The translations under genes and the position numbers were made by a program. Of a stretch of 12,301 nt of DNA, positions 6,024 through 12,301 are shown piece by piece. This stretch comes from Sphingobacterium thalpophilum. Its GTDB lineage: Bacteria; Bacteroidota; Bacteroidia; Flavobacteriales; Flavobacteriaceae. The stretch covers positions 1 to 12,301 of the forward strand of contig CALPOS020000049.1 in assembly GCA_943325255.2 (NCBI GenBank). The letters are read 5' to 3'. The notes beneath the pieces are model-generated. The model searched no databases, was not told the DNA's origin, and saw nothing but the letters and a program-made list of their open reading frames with translations. Every line of letters begins with the position of its first letter. The stretch's first letter is position 1.

Positions 6024-8489
6024 TTAGATTTTGCTGACAAATGCTTTTATACTTTCCCATATGTTTTTTGGTTTATCATTTTCATGATAGCCATTTCCAT
6101 AATTACCGTAGCCATAGCCATAGCCGTAGCCATAGCCATAGCCGTAGCCAGTACCATATTTTGCTTTGTTCTGGAATCCATTAAAAATAATACTAATGTT
6201 TTCCAATTCACCACGCTTAATTCTATTATTCAACAAAGTAATCATATCCTTTTTTGTATAGTTCTGACGCATAATGTAAAGCGTCAAATCTGCATATTCT
6301 GCCAATTCAATAGCATCAGAAACTAATCCAACTGGCGGTGTATCAAGAATAATGTAATCGTAGCGAGATTTTAAGATTCTCATAAATTCCCTCATGCTTT
6401 CACCAATAATAATCTCTGAAGGATTAGGCGGAATTGGACCAGAAGTGATAACATCCAAAAACGGAATATGCGTTTTTTGGACAACTTCTTCTATTGTCTT
6501 TTGTCCAATTAAAAAATTCACTACCCCGATATCATTTTTGATATTGAAATCTTCAAATATTCTGGGTTTACGTAAATCCAGACCCACAATCACCGTTTTC
6601 TTTTCGCTCATAGCAAAAACAGTTGCTAAATTTAAAGAACAGAATGTTTTGCCTTCCCCGCTAATTGATGAAGTTAACATTAAGGTTTTTGAACCCGAAA
6701 TATCATACTTTTTATACAAGAATTGTAGCGACGAACGAATCGTCCTGAAGGATTCTGACAAGGCTGATTTTGGACGCTCGAATACCGACAAATTGGTATT
6801 TGATTGCTTAACTCCGACCACACCGATTAGTGGTATAGAGGTTAGTTTCCCAATATCTTCGGTGTTCAAAATAGAATTCTCTAAGAAAAACACAATGAAC
6901 ACAATTATCAGTGGAATAATGAGTCCCAGAAAACTTGCTAAGACATAATTTACACTTGTATTTGGTCCAATTAGACCTCCTCCGGTATCTTTAGCTGGAT
7001 CTATAAAATGAATATCTGATAAATTAGCAGCCTTCACAATTTCAGCTTCATTCCTTTTTTGGAGGAAAGTATTATAGATATTATCACTTAAATCATATTG
7101 CCGCACTATTTTTAAGTACTCTTGTTTTTCTTCAGGCAGTTTCTTGATATTGCTTTCTAATCCATTAATTTTATTGTTAACCAGCGTAAGATCAAGTTTT
7201 AACGACGAACCTACCGAACTTATATTTTCTAATAATACTCTTTTGATCGATTCCATCTGAATGTCAAAATCCCTAAAGATCTTTTCACTCTTAACGGAAT
7301 AAGCAAGTTCCGATCTCCTAGTTGAAAGTTCAATTAATTTAGACACGTTGAGTAATATATTTGGATCATCAATCCCTGCCACGGTTGGTGCCGGTAGTTT
7401 AGAATAGTCCATACTATTCTTGAGGTAAGTTCTTAGGGTGTTGTAATAGGAAATCTTCCTATTAATCATATCTCTTTCAACTTCATAATCTAATAACTTA
7501 CTTGAAATGGAGACGCCTTCATCTTGAATGGCTAAAATATCTTTATTTTGATGAAATGTCTTGAGAACATCGCCAGTCGCTTTAAGTTCTTTTCCCATTG
7601 AAACTAAAGTACTGTCGATAAATGCTATTGTATTGGTTGCAAACTGGTTTTTTCTTTCTAATTGAACGCTAATCAACATTTTTACAGTCGCATTCAAATA
7701 ATCTACCATTCTTGCTTTATTGGTTCCTTGCAAATTCAACCTCAAAATCGAAGGTGCCTTGGTATCAATATCAACTTTCACTCCCTGATATCTTGCTACA
7801 ACATCGTCAAACTCATTAAATCGAAAATAATAGTCATTGCCTTTATAGAACCCTGGATTTGGATTTAGTTCTAGTTTAAAATTCAAAAATGGCAGATTTA
7901 CTTGCTGCCCCACCTTAAATCTCTTTACAAATTCACCTGGAACTACCGAAATTTCACTCTTACTGTTATCAGAATAATTGACTAGTGGCGCACTTTTCCC
8001 ATCGAAAGAAAGTCGCATTTCATATTCTGAATCACTAATAAACTTAATATTTATGAGACTGTTGAAAAGCTGTTTACTATTCCTATCAAATGATATGTAA
8101 AACGGAATACTGCCATAAACATCCTGAAAATTGTATTTTCCCTTTTTAAAGTAATCTACATAATATTTTAGTTTTTCAACTACCAACTCGTTATGCGACC
8201 TTGATTTTAAGGTGTTTGAAATATTTTGAACCTGGTCAGAAGTTCCTCCCCAATTAAATACCAAACTAGTTGTAGAAGTAAAGAAAGGATTGTTCTCTTC
8301 TTTAATGGCAATAGAAGTTTGCATCTCATACACCTTCTCTTTTCTTAAATTTACTTGGTAGGCTATTGTAAAAGTGATGATTAAACTCAACAAAAACCAT
8401 TTCCAATAACTTGTAATCTTTATCAAGAAACCTTTAAAATCAAAGCTGTTTTGGCTTTCAAAAAACGAAAAATCTTTGCTATCTATCAT
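6024..8489 (-). CDS. wzc: Wzc-type polysaccharide co-polymerase and BY-family tyrosine autokinase
   Basis: Inner-membrane protein that controls polymer assembly and export with Wza, through cycles of tyrosine autophosphorylation. Residues about 28-47 are a first membrane helix. A periplasmic Wzz/coiled-coil region follows, ending in a GNVR-type segment around RQYDLSDNIYNTFLQKRNEAE, then a second helix near 511-535. The cytosolic BY-kinase has Walker A SSISGEGKT (607-615, Lys614), Walker A' GLDLRKP with Asp638, and Walker B YIILDTPP with Asp716. In Walker A' the first Asp of the usual DxD is Gly636; this seems common in flavobacterial relatives, by recollection. The tail has ten tyrosines, seven in an uninterrupted Gly-Tyr run (781-794), then a short helix-like end, IWESIKAFVSKI. 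It starts 7 bp after wza. No cognate Wzb-like or PHP-type phosphatase gene is in the window. Confidence 0.95.
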   Translation of the reverse strand: MIDSKDFSFFESQNSFDFKGFLIKITSYWKWFLLSLIITFTIAYQVNLRKEKVYEMQTSIAIKEENNPFFTSTTSLVFNWGGTSDQVQNISNTLKSRSHNELVVEKLKYYVDYFKKGKYNFQDVYGSIPFYISFDRNSKQLFNSLINIKFISDSEYEMRLSFDGKSAPLVNYSDNSKSEISVVPGEFVKRFKVGQQVNLPFLNFKLELNPNPGFYKGNDYYFRFNEFDDVVARYQGVKVDIDTKAPSILRLNLQGTNKARMVDYLNATVKMLISVQLERKNQFATNTIAFIDSTLVSMGKELKATGDVLKTFHQNKDILAIQDEGVSISSKLLDYEVERDMINRKISYYNTLRTYLKNSMDYSKLPAPTVAGIDDPNILLNVSKLIELSTRRSELAYSVKSEKIFRDFDIQMESIKRVLLENISSVGSSLKLDLTLVNNKINGLESNIKKLPEEKQEYLKIVRQYDLSDNIYNTFLQKRNEAEIVKAANLSDIHFIDPAKDTGGGLIGPNTSVNYVLASFLGLIIPLIIVFIVFFLENSILNTEDIGKLTSIPLIGVVGVKQSNTNLSVFERPKSALSESFRTIRSSLQFLYKKYDISGSKTLMLTSSISGEGKTFCSLNLATVFAMSEKKTVIVGLDLRKPRIFEDFNIKNDIGVVNFLIGQKTIEEVVQKTHIPFLDVITSGPIPPNPSEIIIGESMREFMRILKSRYDYIILDTPPVGLVSDAIELAEYADLTLYIMRQNYTKKDMITLLNNRIKRGELENISIIFNGFQNKAKYGTGYGYGYGYGYGYGYGNYGNGYHENDKPKNIWESIKAFVSKI
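6105..6149 (-). repeat. In-frame Gly-Tyr microsatellite in the wzc tail
   Basis: Hexanucleotide units GCCATA and GCCGTA (plus strand) form an 18-bp superunit, GCCGTAGCCATAGCCATA, present about two and a half times with one edge mismatch. It encodes seven consecutive Gly-Tyr dipeptides of the autophosphorylated tail. Units are multiples of three, so slippage would change the number of tyrosines without breaking the frame. Confidence 0.9.
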
Positions 8490-8496
8490 TCCTGTT

Positions 8497-9288
8497 TTAG
8501 TTTCGTAAAATAATAAAAGTTGTGAGTAGAAGCGTTAGTATTGAAACTGCCGTTGTTAGAGTCTCAACACCTGTTTTCCCTGTGCCCCAAGACTTCTGTT
8601 TCAATGGTTTAATATAGATATAGTCATTCGATTGTATAAAGTAATACGGTGATTGCATCGCTTTAATATCTGTTAAATCAATTGAATGCATTTCAGTGCC
8701 TGATGGAGTTTGCCTCAAAATAACAACATTTTTTCGATCTCCAACGACGGTGATATCTCCCGAATTAGCAATCGCTTCCATGATTGTCAAGTTCTCCTGA
8801 TAGAGCGTCTTGGTGCCTGGCATATTAATTTCTCCGTTCACAGTATACCGCAATCCCGCTAACTTTACAGACACAAATATACTCGCTTCCTTGTTAAAAT
8901 ATTCCTCCAGTAATCTCTTTTCAATAATTAGTCGAACCTCATCCAAAGTAAATCCAACCACATTCAACTCCTCTAAAACTGGCATTCTAATATTTCCGTG
9001 GTCATTTACGGTAAATCCTTCAAAATAGAGTGCTTCCCCACTTTTTCCAGGTTCATTCCCCTGATTATTTGGCGTAAAAATCTGCACAAGTTTTGGATCG
9101 TTGGCTTTAATGGAAACACTGATGACATCATTTATTTGAAGACGATATGGTTTTGCGTTTATTGGATTAACCGAAGTAGAAACCTCAGATTTATCTTTAT
9201 TTTGAAGATAAATTAAGTCCTTTATCGGCACACAAGAGGAAAAAAACACCCCGAAAACCAATAGAAGAAACAGTATTTTGTTATTCAT
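8497..9288 (-). CDS. wza: Wza-type polysaccharide export outer-membrane lipoprotein
   Basis: Forms the outer-membrane export channel that works with Wzc. With the start at 9288, the 263-residue protein begins with a lipoprotein signal: MNNK, a hydrophobic stretch, and FFSSC with lipidated Cys19. Residues about 46-140 are the Poly_export domain (YRLQINDVISVSI at 48-60). About 145-230 is an SLBB domain containing GEINMPGTKTLY. Residues 243-261 are a hydrophobic C-terminal helix, which in Wza relatives crosses the outer membrane. The frame stays open to an ATG at 9327, but that codon lies inside the promoter, upstream of the -7 box, and would bury the signal peptide, so it is rejected. First gene of the wza-wzc-epimerase-dehydrogenase-ugd unit, with 7 bp to wzc. 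It is smaller than E. coli Wza, as usual in Bacteroidota. Confidence 0.93.
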   Translation of the reverse strand: MNNKILFLLLVFGVFFSSCVPIKDLIYLQNKDKSEVSTSVNPINAKPYRLQINDVISVSIKANDPKLVQIFTPNNQGNEPGKSGEALYFEGFTVNDHGNIRMPVLEELNVVGFTLDEVRLIIEKRLLEEYFNKEASIFVSVKLAGLRYTVNGEINMPGTKTLYQENLTIMEAIANSGDITVVGDRKNVVILRQTPSGTEMHSIDLTDIKAMQSPYYFIQSNDYIYIKPLKQKSWGTGKTGVETLTTAVSILTLLLTTFIILRN

Positions 9289-9310
9289 TTTGTTGAAAAA
9301 ATTTAGCAAA

Positions 9311-9340
9311 CAAAGATAGTTTTTCATTTAGAATATCAAA
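9311..9340 (-). promoter_or_regulatory. Bacteroidota-type promoter for wza
   Basis: On the minus strand, TTTG at 9340-9337 is followed after exactly 18 bp by TATCTTTG at 9318-9311, matching the Bacteroidota -33/-7 consensus (TTG and TAnnTTTG). Transcription would start near 9305, giving a leader of under 20 nt to the ATG at 9288. This is the best promoter in the window and the probable origin of the five-gene transcript ending with ugd. Confidence 0.75.
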
Positions 9341-9360
9341 AAAACAGCGCAACAAATTAT

Positions 9361-9981
9361 TTAATTGTTTTTGAAAGAAATTTCTAGTGGAATTCGCTGC
9401 AAAATACTGCGCCCCAAAGTAACCTCATCCGCGTATTCTAATTCGTCACCAACTGCTATTCCTCGTGCAATTGTAGAGGTTATTATGTTATAATCTTTGA
9501 TTTGTTTGTAAATAAAAAAATTAGTGGTATCGCCTTCCATTGTTGAACTTAATGCGAAAATTAATTCTTCAATCGTCCCTGATTTTACTTTCTCAACCAA
9601 TGAATTAATATTTAGCTGACTTGGACCAATGCCATCAATAGGGGAAATTTTTCCGCCCAACACATGATAAATTCCTTTGAATTGTTGCGTATTTTCGATA
9701 GCCATAACGTCGCGAATATCTTCGACAACACAAATTATTTTATGGTTTCGATTGGTATTTGAACAAATTTCACATAATTCTACATCCGAAATATTGTGAC
9801 AACTAGCACAAAATTTCACCTCTTCACGCATTGCCGTTAACGCTTCACTCAAGAATCGCGTCTTGTCTTTCGGTTGCTTTAATAAATGCAATACCAATCG
9901 CAAAGCAGTTCTCTTGCCAATTCCAGGCAATTGGGCCATTTCATTGACTGCTTTCTCTAATAATTTTGACGAAAATTCCAT
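9361..9981 (-). CDS. recR: Recombination mediator RecR
   Basis: Acts with RecO (and RecF) to load RecA onto gapped single-stranded DNA during repair. The 206-residue protein has normal length and all expected parts. A helix-hairpin-helix at about 17-36 contains [18 protein letters not shown] four-cysteine zinc finger has Cys58, Cys61, Cys70 and Cys73. A Toprim domain from about 80 has CVVEDIRDV with Glu87, and conserved [10 protein letters not shown] and [18 protein letters not shown] follow. The C-terminal RIPLEI segment is also family-typical. It lies upstream of wza in the same direction, but the wza promoter in the 72-bp gap makes an obligate joint transcript unnecessary. Its own promoter is uncertain: a near-consensus TATCTTTA lies at 9994-9987, with no TTG at the right distance. 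Confidence 0.98.
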   Translation of the reverse strand: MEFSSKLLEKAVNEMAQLPGIGKRTALRLVLHLLKQPKDKTRFLSEALTAMREEVKFCASCHNISDVELCEICSNTNRNHKIICVVEDIRDVMAIENTQQFKGIYHVLGGKISPIDGIGPSQLNINSLVEKVKSGTIEELIFALSSTMEGDTTNFFIYKQIKDYNIITSTIARGIAVGDELEYADEVTLGRSILQRIPLEISFKNN

Positions 9982-10001
9982 GGGCGTAAAGATAGTAAAT
10001 T

Positions 10002-10089
10002 GTTTAATCGTCGATTTGTTTAATCGTGGATTTGTTCAATCGGGCAATCGGGTTCACGGTTAAACGAATAAACGATTAAACGATTCAAC
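10002..10089. repeat. Inverted array of GTTTAATCG-like short repeats
   Basis: The gap between the divergent recR and symporter genes carries three left-hand direct repeats with a 16-bp period (10002, 10018 and 10034): GTTTAATCGTCGATTT, GTTTAATCGTGGATTT and GTTCAATCGGGCAATC. The right half holds the reverse-complement motif on an 8-bp period: ACGGTTAAAC (10056), ACGAATAAAC (10064), ACGATTAAAC (10072) and ACGATTCAAC (10080). The halves face each other and could fold into a long imperfect hairpin or slipped cruciform. No coding role is apparent. It may be a flavobacterial dispersed micro-repeat or a binding array for a regulator of the two divergent genes. Confidence 0.7.
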
Positions 10090-10124
10090 AAAAAATTGTA
10101 TTTTGGCATCATAAAATTAATATT

Positions 10125-11627
10125 ATGACTCCATTTGCCATCCTATCACTTATCGTTGTTTACTTCGGTCTGCTCTTTATTATTTCGCATTATACGAGCA
10201 AAAAAAATAGCGGCAATGATGCTTTTTTTAAAGCCAATAAAAATTCAAAATGGTATTTGGTGGCCTTCGGAATGATAGGAACTGCCTTATCTGGCGTGAC
10301 TTTCATTTCGGTGCCAGGCGAAGTGGGCAATCCGGAAAATCAATTCAAGTATTTTCAGTTTGTGTTGGGCAATGCGATTGGTTTTTTAGTTATTGCTAAA
10401 GTATTGCTGCCACTGTATTATCGAATGAACTTGACTTCGATTTACAGTTATATCGAACAGCGACTCGGAACCGTAAGCTACAAAACTGCCGCTTTTATTT
10501 TCCTTTTAAGCAGAACCATTGGCTCGTCTTTTCGATTGTATTTGGTGGTGATTGTCTTGCAACGCTATGTTTTTGATTTCTATCACATTCCGTTTGCGTT
10601 GACCGTGCTCATTTCGTTGGCGTTGATTTTTGCGTATACGTATCGCGGTGGACTCAAAACCATCATCATTACAGATACTTTGCAAACTTTCTTCTTGGTT
10701 TCCTCGGTTTTCTTGACGATTATTTTTATTTGCAACAGTTTGAACTTGTCGTTTTTTGAAGCTTTTGAAACAGTAAAAAACAGTAATTACTCGAAGATAT
10801 TTTTCTATGAAGACTATTTGAAAGGAACTTATTTCGTCAAGCAAATCCTGGGCGGAATCTTCGTCACCATCGCCATGGTAGGCTTAGACCAAGATTTGAT
10901 GCAGAAAAATTTGAGTTGCGCGCATATTGAAGACGCGCAAAAAAACATGTACACGTTTACCGGAATTTTTGTCTTAATCAATATCTTTTTCTTAAGTGTT
11001 GGTGCGTTACTGTACATCTATGCGAGTCAAAATAATATCGAAATTCCAACGGATCTAATTACAGGAAAACCGCGAACAGATTTACTTTTTCCTGAAATTG
11101 CTTTTAATCATTTGACCATTGTGCCATCGGTGGTTTTCTTGCTGGGACTAACCGCTGCGACCTTTGCCACCACCGATAGCGCGCTTACTGCATTGACTAC
11201 TTCCTTTTGCGTTGACTTTCTAGGAATGGATAAATCTGAGAACGCCAACAAACCCAACATTGTAAGAACCAGACATGGTGTTCATATTGCGTTTTCCTTT
11301 TTGATGTTTATCGTAATTGTCATATTTAATGCGATTAACGATGCGTCTGTGGTGAGTATGATTTTTAAAATCGCATCTTATACTTATGGACCATTGCTAG
11401 GTTTGTATGGATTCGGACTATTTATGAAATCCAAAACTGTAAAGGACAAATGGGTGCCTTTTATTTGCATGTTATCGCCAGCGATTTGCTTTTTTATCAG
11501 TAAAAATTCCGCAGCGCTTTTGGGCGATTATGTGATTGATAATGAACTCATCATCATCAACGGACTAATTACGTTCTTGGGATTGTTGTTGATTAGCAAA
11601 CCAGCGACTTCACAAACGAAATTCTAA
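10125..11627 (+). CDS. Sodium:solute symporter family transporter
   Basis: A polytopic inner-membrane protein of the SSS family (LeuT fold), expected to import a solute with Na+. The 500 residues contain about 13 hydrophobic helices spread through the length. Helix 1 of the core fold carries GMIGTALSGVTFISVPGEVG (49-68). A YRGGLKTIIITDTLQ segment follows around residue 175-190, a typical SSS motif. The Na+-site helix has ATFATTDSALTALTTS near 345-360. The substrate cannot be read from sequence. The start MTPFAILSLIVVYF is the first Met of the frame and begins the first helix directly. The gene is divergent from recR and separated by the short-repeat array. A poor promoter candidate, TATTTTG at 10099-10105, is one base short of consensus. 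No functional link to the polysaccharide genes is evident. Confidence 0.9.
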   Translation: MTPFAILSLIVVYFGLLFIISHYTSKKNSGNDAFFKANKNSKWYLVAFGMIGTALSGVTFISVPGEVGNPENQFKYFQFVLGNAIGFLVIAKVLLPLYYRMNLTSIYSYIEQRLGTVSYKTAAFIFLLSRTIGSSFRLYLVVIVLQRYVFDFYHIPFALTVLISLALIFAYTYRGGLKTIIITDTLQTFFLVSSVFLTIIFICNSLNLSFFEAFETVKNSNYSKIFFYEDYLKGTYFVKQILGGIFVTIAMVGLDQDLMQKNLSCAHIEDAQKNMYTFTGIFVLINIFFLSVGALLYIYASQNNIEIPTDLITGKPRTDLLFPEIAFNHLTIVPSVVFLLGLTAATFATTDSALTALTTSFCVDFLGMDKSENANKPNIVRTRHGVHIAFSFLMFIVIVIFNAINDASVVSMIFKIASYTYGPLLGLYGFGLFMKSKTVKDKWVPFICMLSPAICFFISKNSAALLGDYVIDNELIIINGLITFLGLLLISKPATSQTKF

Positions 11628-11638
11628 TTTTTGCGCCA

Positions 11639-11719
11639 ATTCCCTAGCCCTGATGGCAGTGGCATCCTTTTGTGGCGGCGTTCGACACAAAAGAAATAAC
11701 GAACAGCAGGAATAGCTCC
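11639..11719. other. Structured intergenic element, possible flavobacterial repeat or ncRNA
   Basis: It fills the 98-bp gap between two convergent genes. Its core is a perfect 8-bp stem, CTTTTGTG (11667-11674) with CACAAAAG (11686-11693), around an 11-nt loop. A second small stem, GATG (11652-11655) with CATC (11663-11666), abuts it, and an outer ATTCC (11639-11643) pairs with GGAAT (11709-11713). Conserved-looking blocks TAGCCCTGATGGCAGTGGCA and GCAGGAATAGCTCC flank the core. From memory, near-identical blocks recur between genes in many flavobacterial genomes, so this is probably a dispersed element or small structured RNA. Comparison with the Rfam Flavo-1 motif is the obvious test; identity with it is not claimed. 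Without a clear U-tract it is not a classical terminator, although it sits where one would be expected. Confidence 0.6.
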
Positions 11720-11725
11720 TAAAAA

Positions 11726-12091
11726 TTAATATTGATTGGTTGTCAACAAGACTAAGGTACACGCCACTTCTACTCCAATTCCGTTGGCTTTTAGCAGTTG
11801 ATATAACTCCGGATTTTCGGTTCCTGGATTAAAAATAACGCGCTTTGGTTTGGCTTCGATAATGTAATTATAGTAATCACGTTGGCGCAACGCATTGAGG
11901 TAAAGCGTCACCGTATCGATATTTTTTAGCGGAATCGCTTTGGTTTGAATCTTTATTCCAGCGACTTCTCCAGCATTTTGACCAATGGCTAAAGTAGAAT
12001 GGCCTTTGTCTACCAACATTTCAATGGCTTTGTAAGCGTATCGCTCTGGTTTTGTTGAAGCGCCTAAAACCAAGGTTTTCTTGTTTTTCAT
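11726..12091 (-). CDS. Small CoA-binding-domain protein
   Basis: A 121-residue single-domain protein of the CoA_binding_2 (YccU-like) Rossmann family. The nucleotide-binding loop is LGASTKPERYAY at 9-20, and a second conserved block is IFNPGTENPE (86-95). VEVACTLVLL with Cys111 closes the domain. The family binds CoA in vitro, but the cellular role is unknown. The frame is open five codons further to an ATG at 12106, but that codon lies upstream of the -7 box at 12103-12096, so the start MKNKKTLVLGAS at 12091 is chosen. Convergent with the symporter gene across the structured element. No sign of truncation. Confidence 0.88.
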   Translation of the reverse strand: MKNKKTLVLGASTKPERYAYKAIEMLVDKGHSTLAIGQNAGEVAGIKIQTKAIPLKNIDTVTLYLNALRQRDYYNYIIEAKPKRVIFNPGTENPELYQLLKANGIGVEVACTLVLLTTNQY

Positions 12092-12095
12092 AAAG

Positions 12096-12125
12096 CAAAA
12101 GTACAAAAAATGAAGTGTGGTCCAA
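12096..12125 (-). promoter_or_regulatory. Bacteroidota-type promoter for the CoA-binding gene
   Basis: On the minus strand, TTG at 12125-12123 is followed after 19 bp by TACTTTTG at 12103-12096, an exact TAnnTTTG -7 box at standard spacing. The -7 box ends only 4 bp before the chosen ATG at 12091, so the transcript would have almost no leader or be leaderless. Confidence 0.65.
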
Positions 12126-12157
12126 TCACCGAAGAAGTTTTAACAGCAAACTAACAG

Positions 12158-12183
12158 TTGTGTTTATTGAATTTTTATCTTTA
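12158..12183 (+). promoter_or_regulatory. Weak promoter candidate for the lipoprotein gene
   Basis: TTG at 12158-12160 and TATCTTTA at 12176-12183 resemble the -33/-7 pair, but the spacing is only 15 bp and the last base of the -7 box is A instead of G. The position, 36 bp before the ATG at 12220, is right for a promoter divergent from that of the CoA-binding gene. Confidence 0.35.
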
Positions 12184-12219
12184 CTGCTTTCAACAACACC
12201 TAAAAACTCACCCTTCTTT

Positions 12220-12301
12220 ATGAAAAAATTATTCCTCATTGCAGCACTAGGAATAGCTATCGCAAGTTGTAAATCGGGCCAAAATACTGCGTCTAAAAGT
12301 G
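12220..12301 (+). CDS. Partial lipoprotein gene, 5' end only
   Basis: An ATG at 12220 opens 27 complete codons that run off the right edge. The protein begins MKKLFLIAALGIAIASCK: two lysines, a hydrophobic core, and a lipobox IAS-C with Cys17 as the predicted lipidation site. After the Cys come polar residues (KSGQNTASKS), as in a mature lipoprotein linker. This supports export to the periplasmic side of the inner or outer membrane. Nothing of the functional domain is in the window, so no family can be given. Divergent from the CoA-binding gene across a 128-bp gap holding both candidate promoters. Confidence 0.75.
   Translation, partial: MKKLFLIAALGIAIASCKSGQNTASKS

Noticed and set aside
6084..6326. 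Plus-strand open frame rich in Ala, Ile and Val, resembling a small membrane protein
   Set aside because: It is the antisense reading of the Gly-Tyr repeat and kinase end of wzc; its hydrophobicity comes from the complementary GCC/ATA codons.
6394..6948. Plus-strand 184-codon open frame
   Set aside because: It lies entirely antisense to the conserved kinase domain of wzc and has no recognisable domain or promoter.
9987..9994. recR promoter -7 box TATCTTTA
   Set aside because: No TTG lies 17-23 bp upstream, the last base deviates from consensus, and it ends only 5 bp before the start codon; mentioned only under recR.
10002..10089. CRISPR array
   Set aside because: The repeats are only 8-16 bp, there are no unique 30-bp spacers, the two halves point in opposite directions, and no cas genes are present.
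10506..10844. Minus-strand 112-codon open frame inside the symporter gene
   Set aside because: Antisense to conserved transmembrane segments; low-complexity Arg/Gln-rich product typical of a shadow frame.
11667..11693. Ordinary intrinsic terminator for the symporter gene
   Set aside because: The stem is good, but the sequence after it (AAATAACGAACAG) has no T-tract on the plus strand, and conserved-looking flanks extend well beyond the stem.

Overview
The window looks like chromosomal DNA of a flavobacterium (Bacteroidota, Flavobacteriaceae, probably Flavobacterium or a close relative). The reasons are AT-rich sequence, gene starts without clear Shine-Dalgarno sequences, promoters of the Bacteroidota type (TTG-N18/19-TAnnTTTG), and protein families typical of that group: an UpxY/NusG-like antiterminator, a winged-helix regulator with a nucleotidyltransferase-like tail, and a Wzc kinase with a Gly-Tyr tail. 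The genus is inferred, not proven.

Positions 1-9340, all on the minus strand and so read from right to left, hold one end of a capsule/exopolysaccharide locus. A good promoter at 9311-9340 starts a tight unit: wza (outer-membrane export lipoprotein), wzc (inner-membrane co-polymerase and tyrosine autokinase), a WbpP/TviC-type UDP-HexNAc/UDP-HexNAcA 4-epimerase, a TviB/WbpO-type UDP-HexNAc 6-dehydrogenase, and a eukaryote-like UDP-glucose 6-dehydrogenase (ugd). Gaps between these genes are 7-23 bp. The predicted products are UDP-GlcNAcA/UDP-GalNAcA and UDP-glucuronate, so an acidic polymer is expected.

A 152-bp gap (2150-2301) follows, with a CRP/FNR-like near-palindrome and a perfect 8-bp inverted repeat overlapping a -7 box. 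It leads into a second unit: winged-helix regulator, NusG-like antiterminator, then rfbB (dTDP-glucose 4,6-dehydratase). This unit probably continues past the left edge into further sugar-nucleotide and glycosyltransferase genes. The regulator pair sits at the head of the long operon it would control. A hairpin faintly resembling an ops element lies between the antiterminator gene and rfbB.

Positions 9361-12301 are housekeeping flank: recR (minus), a divergent sodium:solute symporter gene (plus), a convergent small CoA-binding-protein gene (minus), and the first 27 codons of a lipoprotein gene (plus) cut by the right edge. The recR-symporter gap holds an inverted array of short GTTTAATCG-like repeats. 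The symporter/CoA-binding gap holds a structured element that looks like a dispersed flavobacterial intergenic repeat or small RNA. These two non-coding elements, the operator/promoter ahead of the winged-helix gene and the Gly-Tyr microsatellite in wzc are the least explained parts. No tRNA, rRNA, CRISPR array, insertion sequence or transposase was seen.
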